Source: Lachnospiraceae bacterium (GTDB taxonomy: Bacteria > Bacillota > Clostridia > Lachnospirales > Lachnospiraceae). From it: 44,738 bases of DNA. The stretch spans positions 1-44,738 of the forward strand of contig CAADSM010000101.1 in assembly GCA_900751785.1 (NCBI GenBank). The letters are read 5' to 3'. The position numbers and the translations under genes were made by a program. How positions within the stretch are numbered: position 1 is the first letter of the stretch; the number at the start of each line of letters is the position of its first letter. The notes below the pieces were generated by a model. That model made no database searches and had not been told where the DNA came from. It was given only the letters and a program-made list of their open reading frames with translations. Of this stretch, positions 39,866 to 44,738 are shown in pieces.

Positions 39866-41426
39866 GAGAAGATTTCGCAATCATATATCGATCGTGGCAG
39901 AACAGATCGGCGGCGGGATCATCGCCGTTCTCGCGCTTCTCCTGGTGAATGTCATCCAGGAGGCGGGCGAGCTGACAGAGGAGGATCTGTCTGCTATGGC
40001 GGACAGCGGCCTGCTGATCACGGCGGGGATCCTCTTGATCCTGGCGGCGGTCCTTGCGAACAGGCTCTTTGTCTGGGCAAAGACCTACATATGCATTGAA
40101 GAAAATGCCGTTGTGATCGAGAGAGGAACAATGAATAAGAAGAAAAATACGATCGGGATCCGGAACATTTCCAACATCAATCTGGAGCAGAACCTGTTCG
40201 AGATGCTGCTTGGAACATGTAAGGTGAAGCTGGATACGAACAGCCGGTCCACTGCGGACAGCACGGATGTGAAGATCGTGCTGAAAAAGGCAGACGCCGA
40301 ATGGTTCAAGCAGGAGATCACACAGAAGATGCAGGCGGCAGAACGGGGGATGGCCGGGAGAAGCCTGGAGAAAGGTACGGCAGGATATCCTGCAGGAGAT
40401 GCCGTGCAGTACAGCAGTCCAGCCGGAATGTCACGGCAGGGGGATGTCTTCACGGGGATGGAAGATGAGGAGTTTGATCTGCGGGCGGAGTTCGGAGATA
40501 TCTTTCAGCATGGGCTGTTCTCCATCAATATTTTTTCAATGGTCATACTGATACTGGGGATCATCGGCGCTGTTGTGACGGCGGTCAGGCTGCTGAGCCA
40601 GCCGGACCTTATGGCGTCCGTGCTCGGCGCCGCCGCGGGCATTATGACGGCCGGAGCGATCGTGCTGTCTGCGCTGTGGGATACGGTGAAAGACTTTATC
40701 CGCTATTATGATTTCCGGGCGAAGCGCAGGGGAGACAAGATCTACATCCGATACGGCTTTCTGAAGAAGGTGGAGTACACGATCCCTGTGGATAAGATCC
40801 AGGCGCTGAAAGTCCGCCAGTCCTTCGTGGCGCGGCTGGGAGGACGCTATATGGCGGAGATCGTGAATGTGGGGATGGGGGATGACAAGAATGAGCGGGA
40901 TTCCTTTCTTGTCCTGTACTCCACAGAAGAGAAGCTGAAAGAGCGGATCGGTCTGCTCCTTCCGGAGTTCGCGGAGACAGTGGGACAGCGGACGGAGCGG
41001 ATGCCGGGAGGGGCCTGGGCTGCATGGCTCACCCCGCTGGCGGTGTGCTGTGCGGCAGCCGTTGCCTGTGCGGCGGTATGTGCGGAGATCTGGCAGCAGC
41101 ATGCGTCCGTGATCATGCTCGGCGCGGCGGCGTTCATCCTGCTTGTGCTCATCGGACTGATCCTGAAGTACAGGACAGACGGAGTCAGCGCGGAAGGGGA
41201 ATTTCTGAAGCTGTGCCACGGATATTTTGGCAGGAATTATATTTCGGTGAGATATCAAAACATTCAGTATGCGGAGATCAGACAGGGATTCATCGCCAGG
41301 GCGCTGGGGATACAGAAGGGCGCGGTGCATCTGCTCGCCTCGTCCTCGAATGCGATCCATAATATTCCGTATTTTAAGGGTGATGCGGCGGAGAAGATCC
41401 GCCGGGGAATGCTGGACAGAAGTTGA
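39852..41426 (+). CDS. Bacterial PH-domain protein, YdbT-like
   Basis: This 524-residue protein has two or three bPH2 repeats separated by TM pairs. N-terminal TM pair and the first bPH2 domain (VVIERGTMNKKKNTIGIRNI, KVKLDTNSRSTADSTDV); a second TM pair and bPH2 (YGFLKKVEYTIPVDKIQALK); a third TM pair and bPH2 (HGYFGRNYISVRYQNIQYAE). It resembles YdbT. It overlaps the YdbS-like gene by 14 nt, so the two are coupled and likely form a membrane complex. Confidence 0.9.
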   Translation: MEENKRRFRNHISIVAEQIGGGIIAVLALLLVNVIQEAGELTEEDLSAMADSGLLITAGILLILAAVLANRLFVWAKTYICIEENAVVIERGTMNKKKNTIGIRNISNINLEQNLFEMLLGTCKVKLDTNSRSTADSTDVKIVLKKADAEWFKQEITQKMQAAERGMAGRSLEKGTAGYPAGDAVQYSSPAGMSRQGDVFTGMEDEEFDLRAEFGDIFQHGLFSINIFSMVILILGIIGAVVTAVRLLSQPDLMASVLGAAAGIMTAGAIVLSALWDTVKDFIRYYDFRAKRRGDKIYIRYGFLKKVEYTIPVDKIQALKVRQSFVARLGGRYMAEIVNVGMGDDKNERDSFLVLYSTEEKLKERIGLLLPEFAETVGQRTERMPGGAWAAWLTPLAVCCAAAVACAAVCAEIWQQHASVIMLGAAAFILLVLIGLILKYRTDGVSAEGEFLKLCHGYFGRNYISVRYQNIQYAEIRQGFIARALGIQKGAVHLLASSSNAIHNIPYFKGDAAEKIRRGMLDRS

Positions 41427-41455
41427 TTGTGCTTTTAAAGCAGCCAGGTTAGTGT

Positions 41456-41461
41456 TATACT
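41456..41461 (+). promoter_or_regulatory. Possible extended -10 promoter for the M16C protease
   Basis: TGTTATACT gives an extended -10 (TATACT 41456-41461, TG upstream) with a weak -35 (TTTTAA, 17 bp). A ~140-nt leader follows, with a strong GC hairpin at about 41536-41568 (CCGGC ... GCCGG around GGTGA/TCACT). No T-run follows the hairpin, so it is not an intrinsic terminator. Confidence 0.5.
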
Positions 41462-41605
41462 AAAGGATATGAATGCAGGACGACATCCCTGTTCCGGGCG
41501 CTCGGATCGCTGAGCGGCGGGAGCGGGCAGACGTGCCGGCGCGGTGAATATTTCACTCGCCGCCGGACTGCAGTTCGGAAATTTGGTTGAAAAGGAGATT
41601 AAGGC

Positions 41606-44533
41606 ATGAGCATCTATGACCTGACAGCGTATGAAGTGATACAGAAGGAAGACCTGTCGGATATCAAATCCCAGGGCTTCCTTTTAAAGCATAAGAAGAG
41701 CGGGGCGAAAGTCCTGCTTATGGAAAATGACGACGAGAACAAGGTATTCTGCATCGGATTCCGCACGCCGCCGTCGGACAGCACGGGCGTTCCTCATATC
41801 ATGGAGCATTCCGTCCTGTGCGGCTCAAGGGATTTTCCGGTGAAAGATCCGTTTGTGGAGCTGGTGAAGGGCTCTCTCAATACATTTTTGAACGCTATGA
41901 CTTACCCGGACAAAACGGTGTATCCGGTGGCAAGCTGCAATGACAAGGATTTTCAGAATCTGATGCACGTGTACATGGACGCGGTGTTCTATCCGAATAT
42001 CTATCAGCACGACGAGATCTTCCGCCAGGAGGGCTGGAGCTACAAGCTGGATGAGCCGGACGGCGAGCTGACGATAAGCGGCGTCGTCTACAATGAGATG
42101 AAGGGAGCATTTTCCTCACCCGAGGGCGTGCTGGACCGCGTGATCCTAAATTCTCTCTTCCCGGATACTTCCTATGCAAATGAATCCGGCGGAGACCCGG
42201 ATGTGATCCCGGAGCTGACGTATGAGCAGTTCCTTGATTTTCACAGGAAATATTATCATCCGTCCAACAGCTATATCTACCTGTACGGAGATATGGATAT
42301 GGAAGAGAAGCTGCGCTGGCTGGACGAAGAGTACCTCTCTGCGTTTGACCAGGCGGAGGTGGACTCCGAGATCCGGTATCAGGAGCCCTTCGGTGAGATG
42401 CGGGAAGTGGTGCAGGAGTATTCCATCACAAGTGAAGAGAGCGAGGAGGACAAGACATATCTGTCCTGGAACAAGGTGATCGGCACCTCCCTGGACGAGA
42501 AGCTTTACCTGGCGTTCCAGATCCTGGACTACGCGCTTCTGTCCGCACCGGGAGCGCCGCTGAAGAAAGCTCTTGTGGACGCGGGGATCGGAAAGGATAT
42601 CATGGGTTCCTATGACAACGGAGTCTATCAGCCTCTGTTCTCAGTTATTGCGAAAAATGCAAATGTGGAGCAGAAGGAAGCGTTCGTCCGTGTGATCGAA
42701 GATACTCTGCAGAAGATCGCGGATAACGGCATGGATAAGAAGGCGCTCCGCGCGGGGATCAACTACTATGAGTTCCGTTTCCGCGAGGCGGATTTCGGAA
42801 ACTACCCGCGGGGGCTGATGTACGGTCTCCAGCTTTTTGACAGCTGGCTGTACGACGAGACAAAGCCGTTCATCCATATGCAGGCGATCCCGACCTTTGA
42901 GTTCCTGAAGAGCCAGGTGGATACAGGATATTTTGAAGATTTGATCCGGACCTATCTTCTGGAGAATACACATGGTTCCATCGTCATCATCCGCCCGGAG
43001 CGCGGGCGCACTGCAAGGATGGACAGAGACCTGGCAGAGAAGCTTAAGGCATACAAGGAAAGCCTGACGCCGGAAGAGGTGCAGAAGCTTGTCGACGACA
43101 CTCATGAGCTGGAACAGTACCAGGAGGAAGAATCCAGCCCGGAGGATCTGGCGAAGATACCGGTCCTCAAGAGAGAGGATATTTCCCGGGAGATCGCGCC
43201 TGTCTATAACGATGAGCTGGAGATCGGCGGCGTGAAGCTGGTACACCATAATGTGGAAACAAACGGCATCGGGTACGTGACGATGATGTTCGATCTGTCG
43301 GGCATCCGTGAAGAGCTGCTGCCTTACGTGGGGATCCTCCAGAGCGTGCTGGGGATCATTGATACGTCGAATTATGAATACGGTGAGCTGTTCAATGAGA
43401 TCAATGTCCACACCGGAGGGATCGGAACCTCCCTTGAGCTGTATACAGATGTGACGAAAGTAAAGGAAAAGGAATTTCGGGCGACCTTTGAGATGAGAGG
43501 AAAAGCGCTCTATCCGAAGATGGACGTGCTCTTCACCATGATGCGGGAAATCCTGATGGAGTCCCGGCTGGATGATGAGAAGCGTCTGAAGGAGATCCTC
43601 GCCATGCTGAAATCCAGGCTGCAGATGTCCTTCCTGTCATCCGGACATACGACGGCTGCGCTGCGCGCCCTGTCCTATACGTCTCCGATGGCGAAGTTCA
43701 AGGACGATACCGACGGCATCGGATTCTACGAGACCGTGAAGCTGATCGAAGAGGATTTCGACGGACAGAAGGAAACGCTGATCCGGAACTTAAAGGAGAT
43801 CGCGCAGCGGATCTTCCGGACAGACAACCTGATGCTGAGCTATACGTCGGCTGAAGAAGGACTGGAGCCTATGGAGAAGGCGTTTACATCGGTAAAGGAT
43901 ACGCTGCATTCAGAGGCAGAGGTTCCCGCTGAGGCGTGCGTGCTCCACTGCAGAAAGCGCAACGAAGGCTTCAAGACGTCCTCTAAGGTACAGTATGTGG
44001 CGAGAGTCGGAAACTTCATCGACGGCGGACAGGAGTACCGCGGTGCGCTGCAGATCCTCAAGGTCATCCTTGGCTATGATTACCTGTGGCAGAACATCCG
44101 TGTCAAGGGAGGCGCTTACGGCTGCATGAGCAATTTCAACAGGATCGGCGAGGCGTATCTCATCTCCTACCGCGATCCGAACCTGGAGCGGACCATGGAA
44201 GTGTACGAGGGCGTAGTCGATTACCTGAAGAACTTCGATGTGAGCGACAGGGACATGAATAAGTTTATCATCGGTACAATGAGCAGCCTGGACCGGCCGA
44301 TGAATCCGTCGGCCAAGGGCTCGCGTTCGATGAACCTGTATATGAACCGCGTGTCGGAGGAGATGCTCCGCACCGAGCGCGGACAGATCCTGGACGCCCG
44401 GCAGGAGGATATCCGTGCGCTGGCGGACGTTGTGCAGGCAATGCTGGATCAGCAGCTGCTCTGCGTGATCGGAAGTGAAGAAAAGATCGAAGAACAGAAA
44501 GACATGTTCCTTGAAGTAAGAACATTGTGTTAA
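41606..44533 (+). CDS. Insulinase family (M16C, PreP/falcilysin-like) metalloprotease
   Basis: This 975-residue protein has the inverted zinc motif HIMEH (His64, Glu67, His68) in GVPHIMEHSVLCGSRDFPVK and the following family signature FVELVKGSLNTFLNAMTYPD. The long chain with four repeated insulinase domains fits the PreP/falcilysin class that degrades peptides in a closed chamber. There is no signal peptide; it is probably cytoplasmic. AAGGAGA precedes ATG 41606. It ends 3 nt before palindrome copy C, then era. Confidence 0.95.
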   Translation: MSIYDLTAYEVIQKEDLSDIKSQGFLLKHKKSGAKVLLMENDDENKVFCIGFRTPPSDSTGVPHIMEHSVLCGSRDFPVKDPFVELVKGSLNTFLNAMTYPDKTVYPVASCNDKDFQNLMHVYMDAVFYPNIYQHDEIFRQEGWSYKLDEPDGELTISGVVYNEMKGAFSSPEGVLDRVILNSLFPDTSYANESGGDPDVIPELTYEQFLDFHRKYYHPSNSYIYLYGDMDMEEKLRWLDEEYLSAFDQAEVDSEIRYQEPFGEMREVVQEYSITSEESEEDKTYLSWNKVIGTSLDEKLYLAFQILDYALLSAPGAPLKKALVDAGIGKDIMGSYDNGVYQPLFSVIAKNANVEQKEAFVRVIEDTLQKIADNGMDKKALRAGINYYEFRFREADFGNYPRGLMYGLQLFDSWLYDETKPFIHMQAIPTFEFLKSQVDTGYFEDLIRTYLLENTHGSIVIIRPERGRTARMDRDLAEKLKAYKESLTPEEVQKLVDDTHELEQYQEEESSPEDLAKIPVLKREDISREIAPVYNDELEIGGVKLVHHNVETNGIGYVTMMFDLSGIREELLPYVGILQSVLGIIDTSNYEYGELFNEINVHTGGIGTSLELYTDVTKVKEKEFRATFEMRGKALYPKMDVLFTMMREILMESRLDDEKRLKEILAMLKSRLQMSFLSSGHTTAALRALSYTSPMAKFKDDTDGIGFYETVKLIEEDFDGQKETLIRNLKEIAQRIFRTDNLMLSYTSAEEGLEPMEKAFTSVKDTLHSEAEVPAEACVLHCRKRNEGFKTSSKVQYVARVGNFIDGGQEYRGALQILKVILGYDYLWQNIRVKGGAYGCMSNFNRIGEAYLISYRDPNLERTMEVYEGVVDYLKNFDVSDRDMNKFIIGTMSSLDRPMNPSAKGSRSMNLYMNRVSEEMLRTERGQILDARQEDIRALADVVQAMLDQQLLCVIGSEEKIEEQKDMFLEVRTLC

Positions 44534-44536
44534 AAG

Positions 44537-44585
44537 TGTGAAAGGGGACGTAGTAAAATTCAATTTCACTACGTCCCCTTTCACA
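44537..44585. repeat. Palindromic hairpin element, copy C of 3
   Basis: Arms (44537-44560 and 44562-44585) around central C 44561 pair at all but one position (an A-C mismatch). Core GGGGACGTAGT ... ACTACGTCCCC. The outer stem is TGTGAAA/TTTCACA, different from copies A and B but self-complementary. It begins 4 nt after the M16C stop and ends 23 nt before era. Confidence 0.92.
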
Positions 44586-44608
44586 GAAAATTCACAGAAG
44601 GAGTCAAC

Positions 44609-44738
44609 ATGAAAGAGAATTTTAAATCTGGCTTTGCCACTCTGATCGGCAGGCCGAACGTAGGAAAATCTACGCTGATTCACCCCCTGAACGGGCAGAA
44701 CAACGGGGGCAACTAGAATAAGCACCCGACGGAACCGA
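44609..44738 (+). CDS. era: GTPase Era, N-terminal fragment (runs off the window; end of sequence degraded)
   Basis: MKENFKSGFATLIGRPNVGK followed by STL is the N-terminus of Era with the P-loop (GRPNVGKS). AAGGAG precedes ATG 44609. After codon 22 the sequence loses the expected Era residues and meets TAG at 44714, yet NK still appears in register where Era has SNKPQTTR. I read this as sequencing or assembly error at a contig end rather than a real mutation. Era is a GTPase that binds 16S rRNA and matures the 30S subunit. Confidence 0.75.

Noticed and set aside
44660..44738. A real frameshift or truncation of era.
   Set aside because: Errors cluster only at the contig end, and later residues remain in register with Era, so poor sequence quality is more likely.

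Overview
The window looks like one contig of a gut-type Lachnospiraceae (Clostridia). Supporting signs are the Firmicute-style AGGAGG ribosome sites, a SigI/RsgI pair, HydE/HydG/TM1266-type [FeFe]-hydrogenase maturation genes, HrcA/CIRCE control of htpG, an orphan MsmK-type sugar ATPase beside a CdaR/PucR regulator, and several small families I associate with Lachnospiraceae (DUF4358, DUF5721-like, DUF6106-like). Most of it is ordinary chromosomal gene content. I see no phage, insertion sequence, CRISPR array, tRNA or rRNA. Both ends are cut: a histidine kinase at the left, and an era GTPase at the right whose last ~60 bases look like poor-quality sequence.

Layout. 1-1.3 kb: histidine kinase tail and an AIM24-family protein. 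1.4-4.4 kb (minus): TM1266-type regulator, hydE and hydG behind a ~200-nt leader with an intrinsic terminator and a possible antiterminator. 4.4-6.6 kb (plus): acylphosphatase, proC, trxB. 6.7-9.5 kb (minus): small membrane protein, PucR-type regulator, ugpC/msmK ATPase. 9.5-13.2 kb (plus): unknown protein, ppiB, CIRCE-controlled htpG. 13.2-14.3 kb: a decayed YesN/AraC response-regulator pseudogene. 14.4-20.0 kb: the SigI island. 20.1-20.6 kb (minus): a DUF5721-like protein. 20.7-29.6 kb (plus): an O-acylation module (SGNH, DUF4358, MBOAT, DHHW) running into rluF, ligA, a two-repeat DUF1538 transporter and a tandem PII-like protein. 29.6-31.2 kb: a divergent clpX. 31.2-33.0 kb (minus): an S8 peptidase whose catalytic serine position is cysteine. 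33.2-34.4 kb: a zinc-ribbon/LEA-like protein and an LspA-like protein. 34.6-37.7 kb (minus): topB and a YitT protein. 37.9-41.4 kb (plus): enolase and two bacterial PH-domain proteins behind a perfect operator-like dyad. 41.6-44.5 kb: an M16C metalloprotease, then era.

The most interesting region is 14.3-20.0 kb. sigI-rsgI and a divergent operon (lipoprotein, VTC-type polyphosphate-polymerase-like protein, DUF4956 membrane protein, CotH-type kinase) each have a nearly identical promoter: CGACCCCG, then a CGTAT box with exactly 19 nt between CCCC and CGTA. This matches the CCC/CGWA architecture described for SigI promoters. The lipoprotein carries a paralogue of RsgI's extracytoplasmic domain, including its Asn-Pro site, and shares an Asp/Tyr-rich GDSGYDD tail with RsgI. 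I infer an autoregulated SigI circuit that controls a surface or phosphate-polymer operon and makes its own RsgI-like lipoprotein.

A second multi-site signal is a ~41-49-nt palindrome (core GGGGACGTAGT...ACTACGTCCCC) that occurs three times. Each copy lies just after a stop codon, with outer stem bases that differ between copies but stay self-complementary. This suggests a mobile REP-like hairpin family that can double as a gene-end structure.
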